This document shows, piece by piece, positions 1 to 12,522 of a stretch of DNA of 64,000 bases (position 1 is its first letter; every line of letters begins with the position of its first letter). Made by a program: the position numbers and the translations under genes. Source of the DNA: Marvania coccoides (Eukaryota; Chlorophyta; Trebouxiophyceae; Chlorellales; Chlorellaceae). The notes beneath the pieces are model-generated. The model searched no databases. It was not told the DNA's origin and saw only the letters and a list, made by a program, of their open reading frames with translations. The stretch covers positions 1,798,001 through 1,862,000 of the forward strand of contig OY978100.1 of NCBI GenBank assembly GCA_963854735.1, read 5' to 3'.

Positions 1-90
1 GGATTGCTGCTCGCTGATTGGACGCCCTTAATCTATTTCGGGCCTGCCGCCCACATTTTCGTGGTTTTATCGCTTGCCTGCAATCAAGAA

Positions 91-1873
91 ATGATGGACA
101 AAATCAGGGTACGCTGGCGAGCCTATTAACGCTATAAAAACCTCGCATATCTAACAACACTGTGATTGAATTTTTTTCTGACGCGCATTGCAGACAAAAC
201 TCCGGGAGGAGCATGAAATATCGACGGCATTGGCGGGCGGCATCGCCGGCAAGTTGTCTGCCCTTTGCCCTTTTTTCAGCCCCAATTCGCCGCTCATACC
301 GTGCCGTGAACTAACTCAAAAATACCTCTCACCCGCAGGCGCCATCACCGCCACGGTAGTTTGTCCCCTGGACGTTTTAAAAACTCGGCTTCAGGTGCAG
401 AGCCCGTCCTCCATGCGGCATTATCACGGCATAGGGGGTGAGTTACAGCCCCAGGCGTATCACGCAGTGGAGTCGGTGCTCAAAGGTGAAGGCCAGGCGT
501 ATTCAAACTATCGCCCTGAGCCCAATCAACGCCCAGAAAGCCCACTCGATAAAGCACAGCACACACCAGCCCAATACATCATTCCCTGTCTGTACCCCCA
601 CCGCCTCCACATTTATAATGCGTGATGCATTTCTCCCTTGTGCAATGCTGCACGAATTCATTTCTGTATTGAACGAAAAACTAAATTCAATCAATGAATG
701 TCGCTGGATCCTCCCATTCACTCTTGCAGGCGGCTTGACACGAATCGTGCAGGAGGAGGGCTTCCGCGGGCTGTACCGCGGGCTCACCCCCTCGCTGTTT
801 GCGCTGCTCCCCAACTGGGCGGTGTACTTCACCACCTACGAGCGCTTCAAAATCGCAATCTCAAAGCACGTGCGACCAGAGTGGGCCGGCTCTCCTGGGG
901 TGCACATGGCGGCGGCGGCGGGGGCAGGGGCAGCCACGATGTTGATAACCAACCCGCTGTGGGTCGTTAAAACGCGGCTGCAGACGCAGAACATGGGAAT
1001 TAAGATGGGGAGAGGTGCCAACACGGCGTTGTACAAGGGGACGGGGGATGCGCTGATTAGGATTGCGCGGGAGGAGGGTTTGGCGGGGCTGTACTCGGGG
1101 CTGGGACCGTCGTTGCTAGGGGTGATGCACGTGGTCATTCAGTTCCCGCTGTATGAGATCCTGAAGCAGCGGCTGGCAAAGCGGCACGAGGGGGACCCGG
1201 CACAAAACAGCCAAAGACTGACAATGTGAGACAACGCAACACATTTTAATTTTATTATATCTACTAGATTCATATTTGAAGGGGGGAAATATGTGTATTG
1301 AAACAATCTGGTTATATGTGGGTTATTTTGCCAACGTTGATTTTTTCTTCTTCCCTTCTTCTCCCTCTGAAAATGCGCAGGATGGAGCTGGTGCTGGCGT
1401 CGGCGGCGAGCAAGATGGTGGCTTCCACCGCCACGTACCCCCACGAGGTCGTTCGGTCGCGAATGCACGTGGCGGGCACCGGCGCCTTCACCGGCCTGCT
1501 GAAAACCTGCAAGCAAGTTATGCGGGAGGACGGCTTCCGCGGCTTTTACCACGGATGCCTGACCAACCTCATCCGCACCACCCCAGCTGCCGCAGTCACC
1601 TTTACGTCGTTCGAGCTGTTGAATCGGCGGCTGCGGGCGTGGGCAGAGGCGCCCAGCAGAGCGGAGCTGGCGGCGCAGGCAAGACTGGGGTCTGGCGACG
1701 AAGACGAGGACGTAGAGGATATCGCTCTTGCCCCTCCTTTTTCTTCGTTGCAGGGAGCGCCGTCGCTGGGTCACAAGCACCCTCCTCCCACCGTCTCCTC
1801 GGTGTCTTCGACGTCGGCTGCTGCCGCTGAGCTTCACAAACACGTGGCGCCGCTCTCAGGCACCAAACGGTAG
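91..1873 (+). CDS. Mitochondrial carrier family (SLC25) protein, NAD+/folate/pyrimidine-carrier type
   Basis: Five exons: 91-108, 194-248, 339-437, 730-1225, 1381-1873; 386 aa, all phases agree. It has the three tandem carrier modules, with signatures PLDVLKTRLQ, PLWVVKTRLQ and YPHEVVRSRM. The stretches LPNWAVYFTTYE and NPLWVVKTRLQTQ are typical of the branch that holds plant NAD+ transporters (NDT1/NDT2), yeast NDT/RIM2 and the SLC25A32 folate/FAD carrier. It would be a six-helix exchanger of the inner mitochondrial or plastid membrane; the substrate cannot be decided from sequence. About 70 residues follow the last module, acidic then Ser/Pro-rich, which is longer than usual. Intron 2 (249-338) begins with GCAAGT, not GT. 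The start at 91 depends on a six-codon first exon and is the least certain part; the carrier identity is secure. Confidence 0.85.
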
Positions 1874-2222
1874 CAGTATACTTTGCACAGTGCTATGCTG
1901 CGGCTTGACCTGAGTTTTTTTACATCCTTGCCTCCGACGTGTGTTATTTTTTTGAATTCAACATTTAATTTGTGTCGCTATTTCCAGCTGGCGTGTAAAA
2001 TCAACCCAGGTGACGGAAGATTGTGTGATTTGCAAGGGCTGAGGGCGCAGCTTATTTTTTATGCTTGCTGTCGCCCCTTACTCTGTCTCAAATAACTCAA
2101 ATAACTGTTGCTGGAATGTGGTAGAAAATAACCTTACAGAGGAGAAATGGTCACTTCAATGAATAAATAAATTGTCAGGAAGGAAAGGGGGCTGTGGGGG
2201 AGTTGGGACAGGAGTTTTCTTT
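1874..2222. other. Intergenic, tail-to-tail spacer
   Basis: Spacer between the convergent carrier gene and the small secreted-protein gene. It is AT-rich and must hold both 3' ends. No gene or repeat seen. Confidence 0.5.
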
Positions 2223-2462
2223 CTACACCATGATTTCGTGCATCGGCGCTTCAGCGTGGGCCATCTTCTTCTCTTTGAGCTCGCTGATAATCTCACGAAC
2301 GCCCGAGATTTTCGACGCCACTATAGCCTCCAGCTTCTCCACGGCAGGCTCGAAGTGAGCGACCAGCTCTTCTTTGGCGTCGAGAGAGGCGAGCTGTCTC
2401 GCGGTGACGAACTGGACCAGCAGCAGAGCGAAAATTGTGAAGCGGAGGGTTGAGCACTTCAT
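2223..2462 (-). CDS. Small predicted secreted protein (79 aa), function unknown
   Basis: A single-exon frame starting MKCSTLRFTIFALLLVQF, a classic signal peptide with a likely cleavage after VTAR. The remaining ~58 residues form one charged, probably helical segment (LASLDAKEELVAHFEP... ISELKEKK) without cysteines. The start was chosen because the signal peptide begins there; an in-frame upstream codon gives a Pro/Gln-rich extension that looks like leader sequence. I do not recognise the family. The short length and lack of homology that I can name keep confidence moderate; it could be the last exon of a longer gene. Confidence 0.45.
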   Translation of the reverse strand: MKCSTLRFTIFALLLVQFVTARQLASLDAKEELVAHFEPAVEKLEAIVASKISGVREIISELKEKKMAHAEAPMHEIMV

Positions 2463-3211
2463 TTTGGGAGGGTTGGGGGCTTGAAGGTCTGGGTGGCAAG
2501 AAGGAGCTTGAAGGTCCTGGGAATTCACAAGGAGCGGTGAAATTTTAGGTGACTGCTCTGGTAGGGCCGCTGCTTGCTGAATGAGAACGTACCTGTTTGT
2601 TGAAACTTGCTTACTTACTTGCGTGCTTGCTTGCTTTGCCCCTCTTGATGCGGTGCGGATTATTTTTTTTATTTTTATTTTTATTTTTCGGTTTTTGATT
2701 TTTTAATTTAATTCGCCTTTCTTCCTCCTGACCATGTGTGGGACGACATTCCCAAGGGGTAGCAGGCGACGCACCGCCTTTCTTGCACGCCCGTTGAAGA
2801 AGGAGAGTGTAGTTTCTGAACTGCTTCCATGCAGCAGGGAGAGCAAATCTTGCTCTCCCACAAAAAAATAACGGTACAGCGCATGTGCAGCCACTAGGCA
2901 CTGCTCCCATTGCTCCTGCGACATGCATGGGTGTGTAATGGCCGAATTTGCAGCATTCCCGCGGCTTTCCACCTTCGCGCCTTACTGAGTACAAAACTCG
3001 GGTTCGCCTCAAATCATTTTCATAAAAATATTTCTCGTAATCTTGTTTATTGCTACCCGACCTCGCAAGTCGACACTACATCCCACCAGGTGAGCTCCCG
3101 TGCCACACGCTTCGATCGCTCGAAGGTTCTTCTCGATCCCCGTTCGCTCACCCTCGCGCTTGCCCTCCACCCACAGGAAACTAGTAGTGGTCACCCAGCG
3201 CAACCGAAACT
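2463..3211. other. Intergenic region, head-to-head; holds the polyubiquitin promoter
   Basis: Spacer between the divergent small secreted-protein gene and polyubiquitin. It contains T-rich and CTTG-repeat stretches near 2605-2640 and 2665-2705, and pyrimidine-rich sequence before the ubiquitin start. I see no convincing gene and no clear TATA box. Confidence 0.4.
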
Positions 3212-4898
<1,687 letters not shown>

Positions 4899-5529
4899 CT
4901 GTACTTTACAATAAACGCGTTTGTGCTGCCCTGTTCTATATAGGCGATTCATTTTCTGTATTTTGTAACCCTGCTCAATGCGAGCGTCTGTGTAATCATC
5001 TCAGCACCCACTCATAAAAGCACGTTTAAAACCCGCATTTACCCTAAATCAGATACTGAACGAAATGTTATCAATGCTAACAAACTCATAATAAAATTTG
5101 AAACGAAAGAAATGAAGGGTATGGTATGAAAGCTTCTCCCCTTTTAATAATTCATTCGGCGTCTCCTCTCTGTGCATCTCATTCTCTCACTTCAGCCGCT
5201 CATTTAGCATCCCCTAATAGCGTATATTAATCCAACCCACATGGTTGAGAGGAACCCTCAAGAACAAGTTTTTTTCAAGCCACGCAGACCTTTCTTTTTA
5301 GCAAGTACTACTCTCTCTGACTTCTTAAATATGTCGTCCAACCGTGCACACTTTTAAAAGCCCAATTCCGTTGTGAACAGAGGCTAGAACTTACACAACA
5401 TTCAGCAGTATACACTCGAGTAGCTGGTCAAACAAATTTAAGGTAGCGGTCAGAAGCAGGGAATACAGGAAACTTGTTATTTTATTGGTACTTGGAAGCT
5501 ATACACGGCCCTGCTCAGCTGTCGCCTCC
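4899..5529. other. Intergenic, tail-to-tail spacer
   Basis: AT-rich spacer between the convergent polyubiquitin and UPF0235 genes. An AATAAA-like stretch (ACAATAAACG) lies just after the ubiquitin stop. No reading frame or repeat worth reporting. Confidence 0.4.
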
Positions 5530-6436
5530 TCACGTCACCCTCATCTTGGTTTTGGCAAATGCCTCTCTCAACTTTTCAAACACGGTCTCCGGCCCCATCC
5601 CTGTAATCACCAGCCGCTTGTGCCGCGGCGTTTCCCCTCGCGCCAGCTCCATCTGCGCCAGCCGCACCCCCAGCACCCCCCTCAGGTAGTCTAACAACTC
5701 CTCCGCCACGTTTTGACTCTGCACCGTGCTCTTTATCTGTATCCTCACGTGGTCCGCCGAAATTTTCAAGATCACGCGGCGCGGACCCCGGTCCTCAATC
5801 TCTAGCGCCACCACGGTGCCGCCTTCGGGCGTTGCCACGATGCAAGGTGGCACCGGAGGCTTGCTTTTGTCGCCGCCCATTCCTGCCCCTTCATCTGCCG
5901 AATACGTGGTCAGCGCGTCATCGAAGATGTATAGAAAGCGGCCCTCAGGCTCGGAGCGGTACCCGATGGGCAGCTTGCCCACGTTGACGCGGTACTGCTT
6001 TTCCACCGCACCGGAGGTACGTTTGAGAAATTTCACTCCGCCGTCCGTGGTGTAGAGCTTGGCGGTGTACTTTGATGTGTCCAGCACCAAGGAGCGGTCC
6101 TGCATCAGAGTAAAAGCCTGTTAGATTGCGCAGAAATGAATGAATGCAGAGGCTTTGCTTTATTTCTAAACTCACTGAGCGGCGGCGAGGGGCGGTGTTG
6201 AGATTGCAGTCTGTGGTCAGCGCGTGCCGCCCGCTATATTTGCAGTAGTATCTGCATGTGAAATGGGTATTTTTGAATGATTAAAACGCGGTTTACATGC
6301 TGTATTTCGGTGAATTTGATGGTCGGATTGTATTTTCAAGTGCTCAGCTTTCCGTTACTCACACATAAACCTTTTGCACTTCTACCTCCGGTGCATCCTC
6401 ACTGCTGAACGACAGCGTCGTACGCCGTGGACCCAT
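5530..6436 (-). CDS. UPF0235/DUF167 protein with STEEP1-like N-terminal domain (Arabidopsis At5g63440 type)
   Basis: Three exons on the minus strand: 6436-6363, 6251-6176, 6099-5530; 239 aa, phases agree. The N-terminus (MGPRRTTLSFSSEDAP, then VYVYYCKYSGRHALTTDCNL and a DRSLVLD block) matches the STEEP1/CXorf56 family. The C-terminal ~75 residues carry the UPF0235/DUF167 signature GETPRHKRLVI. Fusion of the two is known from land-plant proteins of this type, and this supports a green-lineage genome. STEEP1 acts in ER exit of STING in animals; no role is established for the fused plant/algal form, so none is assigned. One cysteine of the usual zinc-ligand pair region is replaced (YYCKYSG where animals have CxC). 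The gene shares a 256-base upstream region with H2A.X. Confidence 0.85.
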
Positions 6437-6692
6437 TGTAAATTGATACTAAACGTGATGTGTGTCCTTCTCTCCCCTGCGGTCCCCCTGCTGTTATTTC
6501 CTTCGCGGTGGATATTTATACAACAGTATATATTTTGATTCGCACTCGCTCAACTAAAAAATAAAATGGCGGGAATTTGCACACCGAGCCTGGCTTTATT
6601 TTTCCAAAATAAAAGCCTCGCCGCCCGCGCTCAGGCTCTTCGAAAAATAAATTCCTCCTTATCTTCAACCCGAACACACTCAATCAATCACC
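6437..6692. promoter_or_regulatory. Bidirectional promoter region, UPF0235 gene / H2A.X
   Basis: 256 bases between two divergent start codons. On the H2A.X side there is an AT-rich TATA-like stretch (GGATATTTATAC, about 6509-6520), roughly 170 bases before the ATG, and the segment just before the ATG is pyrimidine/A-rich. No palindrome like those in the other histone promoters was found. Confidence 0.35.
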
Positions 6693-7248
6693 ATGTCTGG
6701 ACGCGGCAAAGGCAAGTCCTCCGGCAAGAAGTCGGTCACCAAGTCCTCCAAGGCTGGTCTCCAGTTCCCCGTGGGCCGTATCGCCCGCTACCTGAAGAAG
6801 GGCCGCTACGCCGGTGAGCACTGCCGCGCCGCGCACAAGATTAATTTTTGCTGGCCACCAACTGCTTTTTGTTGATGATTGATGATCGTTAACAAAATTA
6901 ACAAAACTCCCCAGTATCGCCGCTCTTGAACCTCACGCACCCTCTTCGTTACGCCCTCCTATTTTTGCAGAGCGCATCGGTGCCGGTGCCCCCGTGTACC
7001 TGGCCGCCGTGCTGGAGTACCTGGCCGCCGAGGTGCTGGAGCTGTCTGGCAACGCCGCCCGCGACAACAAGAAGACCCGCATCGTGCCCCGCCACATCCA
7101 GCTGGCGGTGCGCAACGACGAGGAGCTGAGCAAGCTGCTGGCCGGCGTGACCATCGCCGAGGGTGGTGTGCTGCCCAACATCCATGCCGTCCTGCTCCCC
7201 AAGACCACCGGCAAGAAGGGCAGCGGCTCCGTCTCCCAGGAGTTCTAA
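6693..7248 (+). CDS. Histone H2A.X
   Basis: Two exons: 6693-6813 and 6971-7248; 132 aa. It has the H2A fold sequence [20 protein letters not shown], the intron after the codon for Gly in RYAG|ER, the acidic-patch helix, and ends [10 protein letters not shown]. The terminal SQEF is the plant-style H2A.X phosphorylation motif (SQE followed by an aromatic residue), the target of ATM/ATR-type kinases at DNA breaks. Up to residue ~119 it is the same as the second H2A at 11932, at protein level and nearly so at DNA level; only the C-terminal tail differs. The intron sits at the identical place in both. A histone 3' hairpin lies 67 bases after the stop, so this variant appears to be expressed as a replication-type mRNA. 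Confidence 0.96.
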
Positions 7249-7315
7249 GCGCGCTCTGACGCGAACCCCTCTCTTTCTCCTACCAAAAATCTAGATAACT
7301 AAAAAAAAAATCTAC

Positions 7316-7332
7316 GGTGTTTATTCAACACC
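7316..7332 (+). terminator. Histone 3'-end stem-loop (H2A.X), variant loop
   Basis: GGTGTT-TATTC-AACACC: a six-base-pair stem with a five-base loop, followed by ACC and TGGAAA. The other four histone genes here have a four-base loop (ATTA). It is the expected processing signal for non-polyadenylated histone mRNA (SLBP/U7 pathway). Confidence 0.85.
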
Positions 7333-7451
7333 ACCTTTTCTGGAAATCATGACTGGCTTACAGCACTCTAATTGCATGCAAGGAATAACATTCAATCTAA
7401 AGCAATCAATCTCCTTTCTGGAGTAGGAAAAAAATGCATTGATAATTCCAT

Positions 7452-10400
7452 TTACGGCGATGAAAATCCTGCCACTGGGCCTCCTTGGTATTCGCGCACC
7501 CGTACCGCGACCTGCGTGGGCTTCCCGTCCACCGCGCCTACTGTGATGGTGTAGGGCCCAGCGGCGCCTGTGCCAGGCAGACTGAGGGACCGCAGCCCGC
7601 TGCATCCGTCTTTGTTTTGAAATGACTGGCACAAGGACTCGGAGCCGCCGTCAATATCGCTGCTGGCGGTGGTGCAGGGTTGATTGCTCACCCTGCAGCA
7701 GGACGGAAAGGCAGTAAGCGCGAGCAAATTTAATTAAAAAAATGCGGGTCTATATTTGAAGAACACCTAGTTTTTTTATCATGCAGTGCATCCCCCGAAA
7801 ATGTGAAATTCGACAACAGAAAATTAAAACTTTTATTATATTTATTTCTGCTGAAAATTCAAGCCCGATTTCGGAAAAATGCGAGCTCAATGAATATTGT
7901 TTTCCTCACCATGCAGCCACGCCACCTCGATAAACGACAACCTGCAGCGGCACGTCGCCGCACGCGGCTATATCCACGCTGGTGGTCAGTGCCGCGCTCA
8001 GATTGTAGTACGCCACCGATCCAGGCGGCTCAGCCTGGGCCAGAGGGTCTCCGATGCTAACCCGCTGAGGCGCCCCTGCTTCAAGGCGAATGCTGTCGCT
8101 TGCTTGAATGCCGCGCGGCCCGCCGGGAATGATAGTAGGAAAATCGACGAAATAGCCAACTCTAGTGCTGTCTGAAATGGCGATGCCGGTGATGAGGCGC
8201 TTTTTGTGGAGAGCGGAGTTGGCGGAGCTTGAAAGGTCGAGAACGAGCTGGAAAGGCAACGGCTCGTCGGAGGCGGAGCCTGAGGTGCTGACTCCCACTG
8301 TTTGGGTATGGTTCCAGTTGGCAGCGGTGAAAATCATCCGGGAGGGCTCGATTTTCAGCTCAGCAGGTCCTGACGCGGTAAAGTCGATGAAAATGGTTTC
8401 ATCTGCGCTGGGTGGGTCAGACAGGCGAGCCTCCACCTCAACAGCTCGTTCCCCCTGGCGGACTATCAGTCTGGATGGAAAGCTGATGACGCCCGGCCCG
8501 TCTGCTCTGAAATTATAACCGTCCATTGACGTCACTTTGTCCTCCCCTTCAGGGCTGAGAACCTTCCACAGGCCGCGCGACCAGGATGCGTACAGGGTGC
8601 CAAACACGTCAAAGTAGCCTGGCGAGCAAGAGGTAGGTTCTGGACCACCCGTGAGCACGCCCTGCAGAGGAAAAAAAAAGTATCAACACCAAAGGATTTT
8701 TGCCAACTTGCAATACTTCAAATAAAAAAAAGGCAAAAAGAATTCAACGAAGAAACCGCACCACTGCCTTCCAGGTCTGCTTGTCCACCAAGCTGCCCCC
8801 GCTGGAGCCACCTTCAGTGACTCCATCAGTCCAGGTGGCCCGCACGTGCGTGCCAGAGCTTGCTCCGTTCCAACCGCTGGGCGTCAGCTCCTTGGTAGTT
8901 GCCGTCAGCTTCTTCACATCGCCCTCGGGGTAGTGCACCGTGCCGGAGCCCCCTCCTGCCGTCGGCCGCCTTGAAGCGTCCCAGCCCAGGTAGAACACCT
9001 GGAACTCTGTAGAAGGGAGGGAAAAGGGAGCCAAGTGGTTGAAACATAGTAGAGGGCTAGAAGTAAAATATAAAATTAAATTTACATTGTTGAAGCAAGA
9101 TACAATAGTAAAGGGAAAATTGAACCAACGCGACCTCCATGCAACCCCCTTCAGGCCGTCATTGTATCGTGCTCTGTAGAATTCCACGTGCCAATTACCT
9201 TCCGGGATTTCGTTGACTAGTCGGAGGATCATCAAGTCGGAGGGCTCATCGGCATAAATCACCTGCAGGCCCGGCAGGATTTGATTTTCTGTGGGGGCCA
9301 TAGCACGCGCAGCAGCCCACGGGAACTCCTCAAATCCTCCTTGATTGGTCTGCACGTCGGCGTGGCAGCGGTCTCCGTAGTCTACCACAACCCCCCACGT
9401 GTTGGCTATCGTCTGTTCATCGTCGTCGCTCTTGCAGTGGTTGGCAGCCAAAACGAGCTGCTCCCCCGGGTTGGGGCTGGCGATCAGCGTGCCGGTGCAG
9501 AATCTCCCTCCCATCGGGGACACCTGCGCGAAGATTGAAGGACGAGAAGAGGTTAATCAGAAATTCATGGTACCACCGGTGTTCAAGCTCTGAGGTTTCC
9601 GAACAAAATCAGGAGAACTGTGTGCTATCTTCTCACCATGACCAGGAGAATCGTGGCGTCTGTCACGTTGCGCCACTCTGGGAAGCACGCAGCGTTGACC
9701 AGGCAGGACAGCGAGCTTCCAGCTTGGTCGCCGATTCTGTCCGCCAGAAACGCAGTGATGCTGGACACTTCAGGAGGAGGGGGAGGCGGGGATGAAGAGC
9801 TGTCCTGCTTGTACAGAGATGGCCTGCGCCTCGTGCCCTGAAGCACCGCCTCGATGCTGATTTCTGAGGGAGCACTGTCGCCGCCGCGGCTGCCGCCAAA
9901 AATTTGCGAAAAATCGACGAATTTCATTAAAAGAGCGCTTCCAGCGAGGGGCCCGGAGGCGAGCTTGGTGCCGAAGATGTCTTGGGAGGTGATGACCTGG
10001 CGGTTGGTCACTGTGGCGGTACCTGTGAGCTCTCGGAGGGGGTCGATGCTTTCTAGCTCTATAAAAGAGCTGCCGAGGAGCAGGGAAGGTGGGAGGGGGG
10101 ACTTGAAGAGAAGCACGAGGGAGGTGGTGGTGGGAGGGGCGATCACGCACACGCTCCACTCCCTGCTTCCGTTTTCGCCGGCTGTCCAGTTCCCGCTGTT
10201 TTGTGCAGAAATATCGCCATGCATCTGCAGAGAAATTGAAATTTAAGATAAATATATAGCGATGTTTAAGTTTTAGCGCGAAAGCTTAAAAAAAATGCGT
10301 TTTAAGCTGCACAACGTGATAATCTTTGGCGCCAACGCAAAAGCGGCATAGCATACAGCTGCCTCAAACCGTTACTTGCCTGCAGAGGGCGCGCAAAGTA

Positions 10401-10633
10401 CTTGGGGGTGCGGAATTGGCTACCCCTACCGCCTTTGGTTTCTACCGGTTCCAGCAACGTGATCTGCTGCACACCTTCTGGGCAGCCAGAATGAAAACTT
10501 TCAGCCGCCGCTGCATTGCCTGCCAAAAGAAAATTAGTGATAGATGGGCCTTGTTTAGCTTTAAAGGGAACCGTAAGCTTGAATTGACGCGCGTCTAACC
10601 TGTGAAAATGCCTAATAAAAGCAGAATGCTCAT
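7452..10633 (-). CDS. Secreted trypsin-fold serine protease, lysyl-endopeptidase-like (S1)
   Basis: Seven exons: 10633-10600, 10519-10380, 10224-9637, 9523-9199, 9006-8762, 8661-7910, 7692-7452; 774 aa, all phases agree. A signal peptide (MSILLLLGIFTGNAAAA) is split by intron 1. A ~230-residue N-terminal region with GNWTAGENGSREWSVCV resembles the prodomain of bacterial lysyl endopeptidases. The catalytic part follows: His283 in VLAANHC, Asp350 in EPSDLMILRL, Ser431 in TEGGSSGGSL, then VGVLTGGPEPTSC. About 320 further residues look like beta-sandwich repeats (extracellular, Ca/adhesion-like) with paired cysteines. The His-Asp-Ser order and TEGGSSGG are characteristic of the Achromobacter protease I group. 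It probably degrades protein outside the cell or in a lytic compartment. Intron 2 begins GCAAGT. Possible bacterial origin with later intron gain. Confidence 0.85.
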
Positions 10634-11059
10634 TATTTTCATTCTTCGAAATTTCACACTTCAAGATGAACTCAGATTATAATTAAAACGAGAGAAAGAT
10701 TGGATTATTTATATGTGCAATTGCCTTTATTTTAAAATGGAAGAGGACGCACCCATTGGCTCACCCGAGAGAAAAAAAAGAGAAGACAGTAGCCTGCATG
10801 TGAGGTAATAAATTCTCTGTTATTGATTCTATTCTCTTGCATTAGTTTTTCTCATCCCAGAGAAATCATTAGAGGACACGCGGCATATTGAACGACACGT
10901 TTAATGGCAGCATGCCTCCTGCCGTTACTGCAGTGGCCTTTTTGAACCACCAGACGCCGTGACACTGATACTTGATAAATTAAACTATGATCCCCTTTCA
11001 ATACAGTCTTCTCCAAATTCTTGCCTCCCCTTTATCAGTAATTGGTTTCCACGGGCGGT
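10634..11059. other. Intergenic, protease 5' side / H2B 3' side
   Basis: AT-rich spacer holding the protease promoter and the sequence past the H2B hairpin. It includes a TGGAAA element (read on the minus strand, about 11046-11051) just downstream of the H2B hairpin. No gene seen. Confidence 0.4.
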
Positions 11060-11075
11060 GGTGTTTAATAACACC
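11060..11075 (-). terminator. Histone 3'-end stem-loop (H2B)
   Basis: Read on the minus strand: GGTGTT-ATTA-AACACC, a six-base-pair stem with four-base loop, 94 bases past the H2B stop and followed by TGGAAA within about ten bases. Confidence 0.9.
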
Positions 11076-11169
11076 AGTTGTTTTTATTTTTAGTTTTTTT
11101 GTAAAAGGGGGTAAAAATAGAAGTAGTCGGGAGTCAGTCAGTAGGTAAACCCAGTAGCTATTAAGCTGT

Positions 11170-11681
11170 TTAAGCGGAGGTGAACTTGGTGACGGCCTTG
11201 GTGCCCTCAGACACGGCGTGCTTGGCCAGCTCTCCGGGGAGCACCAGGCGCACGGCGGTCTGGATCTCGCGAGAGGTCAGGGTGGGCTTCTTGTTCACGC
11301 GGCACAGCTGCACGGTTTAAAAGGGGGGAAGAGGGTGTGAGAATGAGTTGTTTGTTGAGCGGTGAGGGTTTGTTAACAACAATTTCATAAGACAGGCTCT
11401 TGCCCACTCCCGGCCCAGCGCATCCACTCCCATGCTATCCCTCATTAGTATTAACACACCTGAGCGGCCTGGGAAGCGATCTTCTCGAACTGGTCAGCGA
11501 TGAACGAGTTGAGGATGGCCATCGCCTTGGAGGAGATGCCGGTGTCGGGGTGCACCTGCTTCAGCACCTTGAAGATGTAGAGCTTGTAGGACTCGGTGGA
11601 CTTCTTGGTGCGCTTCTTGGCATCCTTCTTGGGCGCCACGGCCTTCTTGGCAGCGGGCTTCTTGCCGGTGGTGGGAGCCAT
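11170..11681 (-). CDS. Histone H2B
   Basis: Two exons on the minus strand: 11681-11460 and 11307-11170; 119 aa. It has the H2B core ([20 protein letters not shown], then [20 protein letters not shown]) and ends AVTKFTSA, which includes the lysine expected to be monoubiquitinated. The Lys/Ala-rich N-tail is shorter than in land plants. The intron falls after SQAAQ, phase 0. It is transcribed divergently from H2A at 11932 across a 250-base shared promoter, the arrangement known from Volvox and Chlamydomonas. Confidence 0.96.
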
Positions 11682-11931
11682 TGTGAGAGTTGGAGGGGTG
11701 AGTATTCAACGAGTGGTCGAAGAAATAATTGATAAAGGAGAGCGGGGGAGACTGCAGGCCTTTCAGCTGATGCTCAAGGCGCCAAGGTGGCACCCCGGAT
11801 CGGTGACCGATCCGGGGCGCTTGAATGCTCAAAATTGTGCTTACAAAAGCTGGCCGCTCCCCTCACTGCTTTCCATCCTTTTTATTTCTCTCTCAGAACC
11901 CCCCACTCCCCCCCCCACACACTCAGTCATC
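11682..11931. promoter_or_regulatory. Shared divergent promoter, H2B/H2A, with 25-base palindrome
   Basis: The 250-base region contains a perfect inverted repeat at 11793-11817: arms CCCCGGATCGGT and ACCGATCCGGGG around one base. Just before it is GGCGCCAAGG (about 11779-11788). A related GGCGCCTTGG occurs in the H3/H4 promoter. I infer a site for a factor coordinating S-phase histone expression; no binding protein is known to me. Confidence 0.55.
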
Positions 11932-12433
11932 ATGTCTGGACGCGGCAAGGGCAAGTCCTCTGGCAAGAAGTCGGTCACCAAGTCTTCCAAGGCTGGTCTC
12001 CAGTTCCCCGTGGGCCGTATCGCCCGCTACCTGAAGAAGGGCCGCTACGCCGGTGAGTTACAGGAGCAGCAGCAGCTTCACAGCCTGACTTTTGCTTTTG
12101 GTTGTCATTTTTCACATTGACGCTCGCACATGGTAACAACACTCAACTGACTCTCCTTTACTCCACTTTCCTACAGAGCGCATCGGTGCCGGTGCCCCCG
12201 TGTACCTGGCCGCCGTGCTGGAGTACCTGGCCGCCGAGGTGCTGGAGCTGTCTGGCAACGCCGCCCGCGACAACAAGAAGACCCGCATCGTGCCCCGCCA
12301 CATCCAGCTGGCGGTGCGCAACGACGAGGAGCTGAGCAAGCTGCTGGCCGGCGTGACCATCGCCGAGGGTGGTGTGCTGCCCAACATCCATGCCGTCCTG
12401 CTCCCCAAGAAGAGCGGAAAGGCCGATGAGTAA
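11932..12433 (+). CDS. Histone H2A (canonical)
   Basis: Two exons: 11932-12052 and 12177-12433; 125 aa. Identical to the H2A.X at 6693 through the histone fold, including the intron position, but the tail ends PKKSGKADE without an SQ motif, so it is the canonical form. The near identity of the coding exons with diverged introns and tails suggests gene conversion between the two copies. Divergent partner of H2B; 3' hairpin at 12507. Confidence 0.96.
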
Positions 12434-12506
12434 ATTCGCTAATTTCTTGTTGTTCCTTCTTTCTTCACAAAATGGCCTTCGGTTGATCGCCTAAAAAAAC
12501 ATAAAT

Positions 12507-12522
12507 GGTGTTATTAAACACC
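12507..12522 (+). terminator. Histone 3'-end stem-loop (H2A)
   Basis: GGTGTT-ATTA-AACACC 73 bases after the stop, followed by ACCTCTGTGGAAAA, the same downstream element as at H4. Confidence 0.92.

Noticed and set aside
698..970. Second plus-strand frame within the first carrier gene
   Set aside because: Shadow of exon 4 of the carrier; no codon or family support.
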